Assembly (NCBI GenBank): GCA_946187695.1
Contig: CAMHSB010000005.1
Coordinates: 39,917-103,916 of the forward strand
Source of the DNA: an uncultured Bacteroidales bacterium
Lineage (GTDB): Bacteria; Bacteroidota; Bacteroidia; Bacteroidales; Paludibacteraceae
Reading direction: 5' to 3'
DNA length: 64,000 bases
This document shows positions 43,279 through 51,570 of this stretch, one piece after another. Numbering within the stretch: the stretch's first letter is position 1; each line of letters begins with the position of its first letter. Both the position numbers and the translations under genes were made by a program. The notes under the pieces were generated by a model. It saw only the letters and a list, made by a program, of their open reading frames with translations, made no database searches and was not told where the DNA came from.

Positions 43279-46200
43279 ATGAAAAAATTATTTACAATGC
43301 TCCTATGCTTAATAGTTGGTATAGGAAGTATGTTTGCGCAAGTGAATGCAAGTGGCACTTTTAGCAATGGAGGCACATGGAAACTCCAACAAGGCACACT
43401 TTATGTCGAAGCATCAGCTATTCCGAATTTTAAGAAGAGTTATGTAGATGGTGGAGCATGGCATACTAAAACGACCGCTCCTTGGTGGGTTTATGGCCAA
43501 TATATCAATGAAATTCAAGTAGACGGAGCCAGCACTATAGGTTCATGGGCATTTGCGGGATTGACTAAGGTACAAAGAGTGGTCATTGCCGGGGTAACAA
43601 GTGTTGAAATCGGTGAATATGCCTTTGGAGGTTGTTCGTCTTTGTCTTCTGTGGATGGATTCCAATATATGACCCAAATAGGCCAAGGTGCTTTTATGGG
43701 CTGTCCTCTAAAATATGTCGTTCTTCCTAAAGTGACATCATTGGGTAGTTTCGCTTTTGGTAGTCAAGACGGCAGTAATGCAAGTGCAGATGTGGGTTAT
43801 GCTAAATATACAGTCATGCTTAATACCAGTTCTGTGCCTACGTTCGATAACATCGATTTTATGTTATGCGACAGAGCTGCCAGACTGATAGTGCCTGCAT
43901 CTTTGAAAAGTCAGATCTCTGCGTTATGGGACGCTGACGCACATAATCCACAAACAAACAGAATGAATAGAGAATTCCAGATGCAAGAAATCTGTGTAGG
44001 TGGTTTGCTGAATCAGAATAACTCACGTAATTTTTGGATGTTGAATGAAGATGGTACGTTATGGGTAGTAGGTACGATGCCGGACTTTGCCAACGCATCA
44101 GATGCACCATGGTATTCATTACGCAGCCAGATTAAAACAGTAATCGTAGATATAGCTTCTAAAATTGGAAACAATGCTTTCCGTGGTTATCCTTACCTCA
44201 CAAAGGTCATCGCAGAGAATATTTCTACTGTTGGAGACTATGCTTTCTGCGACTGCGCTCAGTTAAAAGATGCGTACATACAGAATGTTAGAACTATTGG
44301 TAAAAACGCTTTCGAGAACTGTTCTGCTTTGCAAACAATTAATTTGCGCAATGCTATCAATACTATAGATGACAATGCTTTCAAAGGCTCCGGTCTGAAA
44401 AGTATATACCTTGGTCTTCCTCTCCAGAGCATAGGCAATAACGCTTTTGCTACAACTGCGCTCAACAACGGCGATATTTATGTGAATGGTCCGTGCCCGC
44501 AGACCAGCAGCAGTGCTTTCGGTTCCGTTTCATGTTCTACAATAACGCTACATGTGTCAATTGACTATGCGGACAGTTATAAAGCCAACAATGTTTGGAA
44601 ACAGTTCCAAGTGGACAAGATTGTTAGTTTCCCGGTAGTAACAGACATGTGGAGCATTAATCAAGTGGGTACGCTGACTATTCTCAATACAATTCCTGAT
44701 TATGCAAAACCGGAAGACCAACCATGGTATGCATATCGCGACTATATTCATAGTATTGTAGTCAAAGAAAATGTGACAAAAATCGGTAAGAATGCTTTTG
44801 CTTCACCAAACGAAAGCGAGTCGCAGGTTACTGAAGTAGTAGTTCCCGCAACGGTAGAGACCATCGGCGAGAATGCATTCAAGAACAATGACCAGATTGA
44901 GGAGATTGTTGCCGAGGGCGTTCAGACTATCGGCAACCAAGCCTTTGAGAACTGCTCGTCTCTTGAGAAAGTGAAATTCGGAAAGGACCTGAGCAGTATC
45001 GGAAACAAAGCCTTCAATTATTGCGGTCTGATGGACGCTATGGCAGTGAAAGCGGCAGTACCGCCTCTTGTCACCGCACAGACCTTCCAAGGCCTCGGTC
45101 GCATGTCGTCCAACGCGCCTGCCAAAGCCAAAGCCAAATATGCAGCCCGCAGAGCTACGGCTGCCACAGGTCAGAAAGCCGTTAATCTCGACGTGCCGGA
45201 CGACTACATTGCCAAGTATCTGGCGGCGCAATACTGGAACCTCTTCTCGTTCGAGTACATCGGCGAGCACGGCGGTATCGTCCGCAGCGGCCAGTACTAC
45301 GACGGCGTCTGGGTGATCTACGAGGACGGCACGCTCATCGCCAGCTCGGAGACTTCCACCGGCAACATCGACGGTTTCTATAACGACGCTACCGTGAAGC
45401 GTGTGGAGCTGATGGGCGGCGCTACCGAACTGACATGGAGCGGCTTCTCCGGTTCGCACCTCGCCAACCTGGAGGAGATAGTGCTCTCGCCGGCTCTGCA
45501 CAAACTGGGTACGGAGGTCTTCAAGGGCTCAACCAAACTCAAATCCATCAATCTGGAGAACATAGACAGTATCGGTCAGAACTGCTTCAAGGGCTGTACG
45601 TCCCTGACGAGCGTGAACCTCTCGGCTGTCAAGTTCATCGACAACAACGCTTTCGAGGGCTGCAACGCCCTGACGGACGTGACGATCTCCGGCAACGGCG
45701 CACGCCTGCGTAACTTCCTTTTCAAGGACTGTACGGGTCTGAAGCGCGTGGAGCTGATCGGTCTCGATCCGGCTTATACGCCGAGCGGTGCTTTCAGCGG
45801 CTGTACGGCGCTGGAGCAGGTGAAGCTGGAAGGAACGGCCATGTCGGTCGGCGGGTCGATGTTCAAGGACTGCGCAAGCCTCTCCGTCGTGGAGTTAGGC
45901 AGCGACTGCCGCTCGGTCGGCTCCAAGGCGTTCGCCAACACCTCTCTGGACACTATCTATGTTTCTTCCCCTACACCGGCAACGCTGAGTGCCGACGCGT
46001 TTGAGAACGTGACACTGGCGGACATCCATGTACGGGTGCCGGCGGACTACGTGCGTATCTACAAGAAAGCGAACATCTGGAAGGACATGGATATCCTTGC
46101 CGATCCTGCTTACGGCGAACCGATGCTGCCTGTGGGCGGTCTGATGAACGGAGATAACTGCCGGTGGTATCTGGAGACGGACGGAACGATGACATTCTCG

Positions 46201-48183
46201 GGTGAGGGCGGCTGCTATACCACCGGTGCAGCGAAAGCACAGCATCACCAGTATGCCATCTATATGGAGAACATCATCTACACCGACGAGATCACGGAGA
46301 TCGGTTCGGACATCACGAGCCAGTACGCCAACTATGCGTATGTGAAGAGTGTGGAGATCGGTGCGGACGTGAAGCGTATCAACGCCAACGCGATGCTCTA
46401 TCCGCACGTGACGGATGTCTATTGCTTTGCGGCAGACGTGCCGGCACTCAACGCCAATGCGTTCAACAAGGCTGCGCTGATAGCCAACGACGCTACGCTG
46501 CACGTAGTGGACTTCTCCGGCACGCTCGCCAAATATCAGGCAAGCAGCGCATGGAACTGGTTCCCGCATATCGTAGCCGACCTGCCTACCCGCAAGCCCG
46601 GCACCATCAAAGTGACGAAAGTGATTGTTGATCCGAATGTTCGCAATATACCGCTGACGGCGGAAGAACTGGGGACGAAGACCATCCAACTGACGGCTGC
46701 CGTTTATCCTGCCAACGCCACCAACCAAGAGGTGACATGGAGCACGAGCGATGCCGGCATTGCTACCGTCGATCAGAATGGTTTGGTGACCATCGTGGGC
46801 TTTGACGAAAGCGGCGAAGGAATCACCATCACCGCTACCGCCAAAGACGGTTCGAACAAGAAAGGCAGCTGTACGATGAGCGTCTGGGATTCCGGTCAGG
46901 GCGGCAACAATATCCCTGCTACGGGTATTGACGTGAACCGCACGTCGCTGACACTGATGAAAAGCGAGACGGGCATTGTACGCGTATCGCTCACCCCTGC
47001 CAACTCCACCGCTTATGTGGACGCCACGTTCGTTACATTAAGTGAGACACCCGCGACTCTGGATGTGATGCCTGTCTATGACATGGAGTCCGGCCAGCGC
47101 ACAGGGGAGTTCTCCATCACTCCGAGAGAACTCGGCACGTTCGAAGTGACCTTCTACACCAACGACTACGACGACCACGGCGATCCGGCAACCTATCCCG
47201 CTCCGTCCGTGAGCATGACCGTCAATGTGGTGGAAGATGTCTTCTTCACCGAGAATACCAAAGAGGGTGTGCCCGTCACCTACCGGCTCATCAAGACCGA
47301 TGACAAGTTGGTAGAGGTCTATGGCGACGAGGAGCAGAAGATCACCGTGGATCCGAACACCGGCATTCCGTCGGTCGAGTATATCTACCATACCGCTGTC
47401 GATCCTTCCACCGCAGGCACGATCACCATCCCGTCCGTCGTCCGCGGCTACAACGTGGTCGGCACCGGCGAGATAGCCTTCCGCAACTGCACGCAGCTGG
47501 AGCGCGTGGACTTCTGCCCGGGTATCCAATACGTAGGCGACCGCGCTTTCGAGGGCTGTACGAGCCTCAATGAGGTACGCCTGCCGGCTTCGCTCAAGGG
47601 CTTGGGCATGAACAGCTTCGCCATGCTGACGACGCTGAAGAACGTCCATCTGATGGCAACCACGGCACCGGAAGGACTGAACGGTTCGGACATCTGGGGC
47701 ACCTCCGCGTTCATGGGTCTGAGTGAAGGCGAGGACGGCGCGACACTCCATGTGGCACCAGGATGCTACAGCGTCTATAACGTATCGCCGTGGACCGAGT
47801 GGTTCGCTTCGATCGTAGAGGACGGCGAGGCGGTAGCGCAGACCTTCTCTATCCGCTTCCTCAACTGGGACGGCGAAGAGCTGCAGACCGGCGAAGTAGG
47901 CGCAGGTATCACTCCTGTTTATGTAGGAGAGACTCCCGTCCGTCCTGACGACGAGAACTATACCTACACGTTCAGCGGCTGGAGTCCTGCTGTCAAACCC
48001 GCAACGGATGACGCTACCTATGTGGCACAGTTCACCGCAACGGAAAAGATTACAGAAGGGATAGAGGATATTTTCACCCGTCCGGACGCTCCGGCAGCCG
48101 TGAAGATCCTCCATAACGGCATCCTCTACATCCTCCGTCCCGATGGCGCCATCTACAACGCTACCGGCTTGAGAGTGCGTTAA
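43279..48183 (+). CDS. Giant BspA-like leucine-rich repeat surface protein 2
   Basis: A 1634-residue protein from ATG 43279 (MKKLFTMLLCLIVGIGSMFA, signal peptide). ATG 43273 is possible, but the spacing to the leader motif favours 43279. BspA repeats fill about residues 60-900 and 1375-1490. A group 2 Ig-like domain (TSDAGIATVDQNGLVTIVGF) lies near 1110-1200. An InlB-B-like repeat (YTFSGWSPAVKPATDD) follows near 1520-1585, then the C-terminal tag (KILHNGILYILRPDGAIYNA). The C-terminal half is very similar to protein 1, while the AT-rich N-terminal half is more divergent. The AT-to-GC shift comes at about residue 600, the equivalent place in protein 1. Surface adhesin by family. Confidence 0.92.
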   Translation: MKKLFTMLLCLIVGIGSMFAQVNASGTFSNGGTWKLQQGTLYVEASAIPNFKKSYVDGGAWHTKTTAPWWVYGQYINEIQVDGASTIGSWAFAGLTKVQRVVIAGVTSVEIGEYAFGGCSSLSSVDGFQYMTQIGQGAFMGCPLKYVVLPKVTSLGSFAFGSQDGSNASADVGYAKYTVMLNTSSVPTFDNIDFMLCDRAARLIVPASLKSQISALWDADAHNPQTNRMNREFQMQEICVGGLLNQNNSRNFWMLNEDGTLWVVGTMPDFANASDAPWYSLRSQIKTVIVDIASKIGNNAFRGYPYLTKVIAENISTVGDYAFCDCAQLKDAYIQNVRTIGKNAFENCSALQTINLRNAINTIDDNAFKGSGLKSIYLGLPLQSIGNNAFATTALNNGDIYVNGPCPQTSSSAFGSVSCSTITLHVSIDYADSYKANNVWKQFQVDKIVSFPVVTDMWSINQVGTLTILNTIPDYAKPEDQPWYAYRDYIHSIVVKENVTKIGKNAFASPNESESQVTEVVVPATVETIGENAFKNNDQIEEIVAEGVQTIGNQAFENCSSLEKVKFGKDLSSIGNKAFNYCGLMDAMAVKAAVPPLVTAQTFQGLGRMSSNAPAKAKAKYAARRATAATGQKAVNLDVPDDYIAKYLAAQYWNLFSFEYIGEHGGIVRSGQYYDGVWVIYEDGTLIASSETSTGNIDGFYNDATVKRVELMGGATELTWSGFSGSHLANLEEIVLSPALHKLGTEVFKGSTKLKSINLENIDSIGQNCFKGCTSLTSVNLSAVKFIDNNAFEGCNALTDVTISGNGARLRNFLFKDCTGLKRVELIGLDPAYTPSGAFSGCTALEQVKLEGTAMSVGGSMFKDCASLSVVELGSDCRSVGSKAFANTSLDTIYVSSPTPATLSADAFENVTLADIHVRVPADYVRIYKKANIWKDMDILADPAYGEPMLPVGGLMNGDNCRWYLETDGTMTFSGEGGCYTTGAAKAQHHQYAIYMENIIYTDEITEIGSDITSQYANYAYVKSVEIGADVKRINANAMLYPHVTDVYCFAADVPALNANAFNKAALIANDATLHVVDFSGTLAKYQASSAWNWFPHIVADLPTRKPGTIKVTKVIVDPNVRNIPLTAEELGTKTIQLTAAVYPANATNQEVTWSTSDAGIATVDQNGLVTIVGFDESGEGITITATAKDGSNKKGSCTMSVWDSGQGGNNIPATGIDVNRTSLTLMKSETGIVRVSLTPANSTAYVDATFVTLSETPATLDVMPVYDMESGQRTGEFSITPRELGTFEVTFYTNDYDDHGDPATYPAPSVSMTVNVVEDVFFTENTKEGVPVTYRLIKTDDKLVEVYGDEEQKITVDPNTGIPSVEYIYHTAVDPSTAGTITIPSVVRGYNVVGTGEIAFRNCTQLERVDFCPGIQYVGDRAFEGCTSLNEVRLPASLKGLGMNSFAMLTTLKNVHLMATTAPEGLNGSDIWGTSAFMGLSEGEDGATLHVAPGCYSVYNVSPWTEWFASIVEDGEAVAQTFSIRFLNWDGEELQTGEVGAGITPVYVGETPVRPDDENYTYTFSGWSPAVKPATDDATYVAQFTATEKITEGIEDIFTRPDAPAAVKILHNGILYILRPDGAIYNATGLRVR

Positions 48184-48260
48184 GATGCGCTGAGCGCACG
48201 TTAAGATGCCGCTACGCGACGTTAAATAGTTAAAATGGTTTTGCAGTACGCAAAACGTTA
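48184..48260. repeat. Three small palindromes, each before CGTTAA
   Basis: Directly after the BspA 2 stop, TGCGCTGAGCGCA, CGCTACGCG and GTTTTGCAGTACGCAAAAC are each followed at once by (A)CGTTAA. The unit may be a recombination or regulatory repeat. No gene is present. Confidence 0.4.
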
Positions 48261-48284
48261 AGCTGTTAAACCGTTAAATTGTTG

Positions 48285-48328
48285 AAAGACAGACTTACAA
48301 ATAAAAAATGTAGGTCTGTCTTTTTTTT
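48285..48328 (+). terminator. Terminator of the second BspA gene
   Basis: AAAGACAGACTTACA (48285-48299) pairs with TGTAGGTCTGTCTTT (48309-48323), followed by more T. Confidence 0.85.
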
Positions 48329-48350
48329 ACCCAATAAATCAATCAACATT

Positions 48351-48673
48351 ATGAACAAGTATCAATTTCTGCTCAAAAAAAAGAAGAAGGAGAACTGAGC
48401 ATTCTCTTCAACGATTTCGAGTTCCCCCTCAAGTACGCCCAGTGGATGGACATCTACGCCTACCATCTGGAGCATCCGAAGAAAAGCCAATGGCAAGTGT
48501 CATTGGCTTTTCGCGTTAGTAAAGGCACCGTCTGGAATGCCTACCGGTTTATGGAAGGGGAGATCGCCCACGATTTTGTGGTCGCTCATGTCGAAAAAAA
48601 GCAGTACCTTTGTCGTCGGAATTGGAGATTTACGGGAGAAAAAAATGATGAAGTATGGAAACAGAGAAAGTGA
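48351..48673 (+). pseudogene. HTH protein broken (or shifted) at an A8 run
   Basis: ATG at 48351 reads MNKYQFLLKKKKKEN and stops within 16 codons. One base of slippage on the A8 run (near 48376-48383) joins it to a frame that reads GELSILFNDFEFPLKYAQWM, then an HTH-like WQVSLAFRVSKGTVWNAYRF and an end at 48673. The product would be about 107 residues. Poly-A slippery sites are used for programmed or transcriptional frameshifts, so it may be a working gene; equally it may be a mutated copy or a sequencing error. The next gene starts inside its 3' end. Family not recognised. Confidence 0.55.
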
Positions 48674-49752
48674 GCCTATTTGGGCAATTGGAGCGTGCGC
48701 GTATCACGGCGCAATCGGCTATACCGCCGCATGAGTTTTTGTATCGGTGGCACGGTGTCCCTTGTTTTGCGAAAGGGGAGTTGGTGGCTGTAACGGGTAA
48801 GGCAAAGAGCGGTAAGACGTATCTGAACTCGATCCTGATGGCAGCAGCCGGTTTAGAGCAGGTACATGCCAGCGCAGCGGGGTGCCGGCGGGGAAGCCTG
48901 TTGGGCTTGGAGCGGATCAGCGAAGCACCGATGCGGGTTGTATGGATCGATACGGAGCAGAGTGAGGACACAACGTGTGAGATCCTGCGAGACCGGATTG
49001 GTGTGATGATGGGGGAAGCGGCGAATGAGGATACGTTTCACGTGTTCAATCTGCGCCGTATCCCCTGGCAGGAGCGTATTTTGCTGGTACTGTCAGCTAT
49101 TTCAGTATGTAAACCGGATATCGTCATTTTCGACGGTATCCGGGATGTGGTGGGCGACATCAATAACTACGAAGAGGCACAGAAAGTGATCGGTCAGTTA
49201 CTGGCTGTGGCTTCGGAGTACCGCACGTGTATTGTCTGCGTACTGCACCAGAACAAGGCAGTGGAGGACAAGACGCTGCGCGGGGCATTGGGTACGGAGT
49301 TGCAGAACAAGAGTTTTGAGACGTACGAATGCACGAAGAACCCGGATACGCGTATCTTTACGATCCGGCAGGTGGCGACGCGCAAGTACGATATGGCGAG
49401 TCGGATTGATTTCTGCGTGGACAAGGAGGGGCTGCCGATGGCGTGTGAATCCTCGCTCTCGGAGGTCGCGAGCACAGAACACTTGGATAAGGGCTTTAAC
49501 AGCGGGTATGTAGGAGCTGACGGTAAGATAGACAAGGGGCGGTTGTTCCGGATTGTATTGGCTAATAAAAGCCTCGCGTGGAATGAGTTACGTTCGCAAA
49601 TCATGCAGAAAGTCAATATACGCAGTCCCCACTTTGCAGAGACCTTGATGCAGGAAGCGCGAGACGGGGGAATTCTCCAGACGATCCTCATCAATGGTAG
49701 AAGGGAGTATCTTATACAAGGGCAGCAGCAACTTTTTGACGAGGTTACCTGA
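48655..49752 (+). CDS. RepA/RecA-like AAA ATPase of a mobile element
   Basis: A 365-residue protein. Walker A: AVTGKAKSGKTYLNSILMAA. Walker B-like: KPDIVIFDGIRDVVGDINNY. The RecA-type core (about 40-240, VLHQNKAVEDKTLRGALGTE) matches AAA_25/RepA-like helicase loaders of plasmids and phage. The C-terminus (KSLAWNELRSQIMQKVNIRS ... LFDEVT) looks like a winged helix. A TACCTTTG box at 48605 lacks a TTG at the usual spacing, so the promoter is uncertain. The last codons are the start of the 180-bp palindromic repeat. This context suggests a replication or integration protein of an integrated element. Confidence 0.75.
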   Translation: METEKVSLFGQLERARITAQSAIPPHEFLYRWHGVPCFAKGELVAVTGKAKSGKTYLNSILMAAAGLEQVHASAAGCRRGSLLGLERISEAPMRVVWIDTEQSEDTTCEILRDRIGVMMGEAANEDTFHVFNLRRIPWQERILLVLSAISVCKPDIVIFDGIRDVVGDINNYEEAQKVIGQLLAVASEYRTCIVCVLHQNKAVEDKTLRGALGTELQNKSFETYECTKNPDTRIFTIRQVATRKYDMASRIDFCVDKEGLPMACESSLSEVASTEHLDKGFNSGYVGADGKIDKGRLFRIVLANKSLAWNELRSQIMQKVNIRSPHFAETLMQEARDGGILQTILINGRREYLIQGQQQLFDEVT

Positions 49753-49918
49753 GCCCGTTAGTACTACATACGCCCCCTTTAAGGGGGGTATGTGTACGTA
49801 CTAAGGGCGTCGAGCGGTATCCTGTCAAGGGCTCCGGATGGCATCCGGAATAACAGACGACGTAAAACCGGAAAAGGACCGGACTATGACGTCCGTAATG
49901 CGAACGAGATGCGTTCGC
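49731..49918. repeat. Palindromic interspersed repeat, copy 2
   Basis: It begins in the last codons of the ATPase gene (ACTTTTTGACGAGG). It contains a long palindrome, TTAGTAC...GTACTAA around CATACGCCCCCTTTAAGG and its partner arm. The palindrome differs from copy 1 (7585-7764) in the central arms yet keeps pairing, which suggests a selected structure. The following CCGG-rich block (49821-49917) is almost identical to copy 1. Confidence 0.85.
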
Positions 49919-49919
49919 G

Positions 49920-50071
49920 TTCGGCGGCAAAATTGCATGAATCAAACCACTCCGCTAATTGATAAGGGCAATTTGCGCCTCCGAGGTTCTATGTGTTGCT
50001 TGCAACACTCGAAGTGCTATCCGAAGCACTTCTTCACCCGCAAAAATTGAAAATTATTTGGGGACCCCAAA
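49920..50071. other. Hairpin-rich region before the small-protein array
   Basis: Three stems occur: GTGTTGC..GCAACAC near 50002, GAAGTGCT..AGCACTTC near 50018-50035, and the palindrome TTTGGGGACCCCAAA (50057-50071), 25 nt before the first small gene. No promoter of the usual type is visible. Confidence 0.5.
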
Positions 50072-50095
50072 GTTTGAAACCAAAATTTTGAATAT

Positions 50096-50308
50096 ATGAA
50101 AGTAGAATTGATCATACCGATAGAGAGCTTGAGAGGGCAATTAAGGAAGGACGGATACTATTTCCGGCTGTACCGAGGGCAGCAGATTGTACAGAAATGT
50201 CCGAGCGGGTGGAAGGATACGCCGGCACGGAAGGCTGCGCGGGAGAAGTTTGCGGCGACATGGGGGCGGCGGTATGCGCGGGGAGTTAACCCCGCGAGCA
50301 AAACCTGA
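50096..50308 (+). CDS. Small paralogue 1 of the array
   Basis: 70 residues: MKVELIIPIESLRGQLRKDG with YYFRLYRGQQIVQKC and ARKAAREKFAATWGRRYARG. The ARKAAREKFAA segment is the motif shared with the other array members (a basic helix with a conserved 'RF' or 'KF' position). The last nine residues (GVNPASKT) are encoded by the first copy of the array hairpin (50278-50308), so the gene runs through it. Function unknown; a DNA-associated or structural role is speculative. Confidence 0.6.
   Translation: MKVELIIPIESLRGQLRKDGYYFRLYRGQQIVQKCPSGWKDTPARKAAREKFAATWGRRYARGVNPASKT
50278..50308 (+). repeat. Array hairpin, copy 1
   Basis: GCGGGGAGTTAACCCCGCG is a hairpin with a TTAA loop, followed by AGCAAAACCTGATTATTAAC. 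It lies 44 nt before the ATG of small paralogue 2. A second stem, GCGGGATACTATCCCGC, follows at 50320-50336. Confidence 0.8.
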
Positions 50309-50351
50309 TTATTAACCCGCGGGATACTATCCCGCATAAACAACAAACGTA

Positions 50352-50636
50352 ATGGCAAAAGTAACAACAATGGCGGGGATTGCGACGATCTCCGGACGCG
50401 TAGGGAACTACAGTTTCCGTACGATGAAGGCAACGGGAAAGGTGTTTATGCACGCTCTCCCCAGTAAAGAAAAGAGAGGTCCGAGGAAGGCACCGAGTGC
50501 AGCGATGGTGGCGCAAAGGGAACGATTTGCGGCGATCGCCAAGATGGTGAAGCAGATGCGGAGTACGGGTACCAAGAAAAGCAGTAAGCAGCTGTGGAAA
50601 ATTGCGAAGGAAGCGTATGATGCAGCGAATCAGTAA
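50352..50636 (+). CDS. Small paralogue 2 of the array
   Basis: 94 residues: MAKVTTMAGIATISGRVGNY, SFRTMKATGKVFMHALP, then RKAPSAAMVAQRERFAAIAK, the shared 'PSAA..A.R.RFA' motif. The end is helical (KKSSKQLWKIAKEAYDAANQ). It is basic and has a 'YsFR..K.TGK' segment also seen in paralogue 3 (YFRTNKQTGK). The family is not recognised. Its 3' end overlaps the next ORF by 20 nt. Confidence 0.65.
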   Translation: MAKVTTMAGIATISGRVGNYSFRTMKATGKVFMHALPSKEKRGPRKAPSAAMVAQRERFAAIAKMVKQMRSTGTKKSSKQLWKIAKEAYDAANQ

Positions 50637-50832
50637 GGAGGAGTTGGCGGCACGGTTGGATGCCGCCCTCGGAGAGCCGGTCGGTATAGCAGGACTGAAC
50701 ATCCTGCTGTACGGCTGGAAGAAATACCGGAAGTACGGTGCGAAATACTGCGATGCGCTGAAGCATCGGGATTGGTTGTACCGGGTGGAGGTAGTGGATC
50801 TGAGCGACTATGCGCAGGTGGATCTGACGTAA
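50617..50832 (+). CDS. Small hypothetical protein in the array
   Basis: 71 residues (MMQRISKEELAARLDAALGE ...), with GIAGLNILLYGWKKYRKYGA and RVEVVDLSDYAQVDLT. It overlaps paralogue 2 by 20 nt and ends 34 bp before the next promoter. It lacks the shared 'RFA' motif of the other array members. Confidence 0.55.
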   Translation: MMQRISKEELAARLDAALGEPVGIAGLNILLYGWKKYRKYGAKYCDALKHRDWLYRVEVVDLSDYAQVDLT

Positions 50833-50866
50833 AAGTGAGTGGAATCCCTTTTGCGGAGGAGAAAAT

Positions 50867-50897
50867 TTGGGTATATGCATGATTTTTCGTACCTTTG
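50867..50897 (+). promoter_or_regulatory. Promoter of small paralogue 3
   Basis: TTG (50867-50869), 20 nt, TACCTTTG (50890-50897), just before hairpin copy 2, which is therefore in the 5' leader. Confidence 0.78.
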
Positions 50898-50911
50898 CAC
50901 TGTAAATAAAA

Positions 50912-50942
50912 CGCGAGGAATTAGCCCCGCGAGCAAAACCTA
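50912..50942 (+). repeat. Array hairpin, copy 2
   Basis: GCGAGGAATTAGCCCCGCG then AGCAAAACCTAAATTATTAAC, 65 nt before ATG 50977. The stem is weaker than copies 1 and 3 but the AGCAAAACCT tail is kept. Confidence 0.78.
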
Positions 50943-50976
50943 AATTATTAACTAAACCTAAACTTTAACTATTTTT

Positions 50977-51315
50977 ATGGCAGAAATTAAGCCTATGGCG
51001 CTCATTGAGAGCATGAAGAAGAAAGTGTGTGAGCACAGCGATGTGTACTTCCGCACGAACAAACAGACCGGCAAGACAACGACCGGTAAGTTGTGTAACC
51101 CGAGTACGCAAGAGCCGAGTGCGGCGCAGACGGCAGCGAAAGCGCGTTTTGCGAAGGTGGTAGCGGCAGTCCGTACGATTCTGACGGATCCGACGGAGAA
51201 AGCGAAGCTGAAGGCTGAGTACAAGGCACAAACCAAGATCGGTTCGCTGTTTGGATACGCGATGCACAAGCTGAACGGAAACTACGATGCAAACGGAGAT
51301 CTGATTGGAGGCTAA
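50977..51315 (+). CDS. Small paralogue 3 of the array
   Basis: 112 residues: MAEIKPMALIESMKKKVCEH, YFRTNKQTGKTTTGKLCNPS, then PSAAQTAAKARFAKVVAAVR (shared motif) and SLFGYAMHKLNGNYDANGDL. It sits behind its own promoter and hairpin copy 2. Function unknown; the basic, helical composition and the 'AA..RFA' motif are shared with paralogues 1, 2 and 4. Confidence 0.68.
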   Translation: MAEIKPMALIESMKKKVCEHSDVYFRTNKQTGKTTTGKLCNPSTQEPSAAQTAAKARFAKVVAAVRTILTDPTEKAKLKAEYKAQTKIGSLFGYAMHKLNGNYDANGDLIGG

Positions 51316-51318
51316 GCG

Positions 51319-51480
51319 ATGAGAAAGATCCTGTTTGTGGCACTTATCGGCGTAGCGCTGATGGGGTGCAATGTGACGCGGACGATCACGACGCAGAGTC
51401 AGTACTTCCAACACGGCGACACGAGCGTCGTCATCCAAACGCGCACTGTAGAGAGTTACGATGCGTCGAAAAAACTCTAA
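51319..51480 (+). CDS. Small lipoprotein in the array (53 residues)
   Basis: ATG at 51319 to TAA at 51480. The lipobox is MRKILFVALIGVALMGC, followed by NVTRTITTQSQYFQHGDTSV. It starts 3 nt after paralogue 3. A small lipoprotein in a mobile element could be a lysis or surface factor, as in some phages; this is only a guess. Confidence 0.6.
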   Translation: MRKILFVALIGVALMGCNVTRTITTQSQYFQHGDTSVVIQTRTVESYDASKKL

Positions 51481-51482
51481 GC

Positions 51483-51513
51483 GCGGGGAGTTAACCCCGC
51501 GAGCAGAACCTAA
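51483..51513 (+). repeat. Array hairpin, copy 3
   Basis: GCGGGGAGTTAACCCCGCG then AGCAGAACCTAAG, 88 nt before ATG 51571. It is nearly identical to copy 1. Confidence 0.8.
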
Positions 51514-51570
51514 GTATTTGAGCTCGCATATGCTCACAATTATCAGTAACCCTTTAAAACCTTAACTAAA

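Noticed and set aside
50278..51513. Array hairpins as integron attC sites
   Set aside because: They lack the typical R and L box pairs and no integrase gene is present; leader hairpins fit better.
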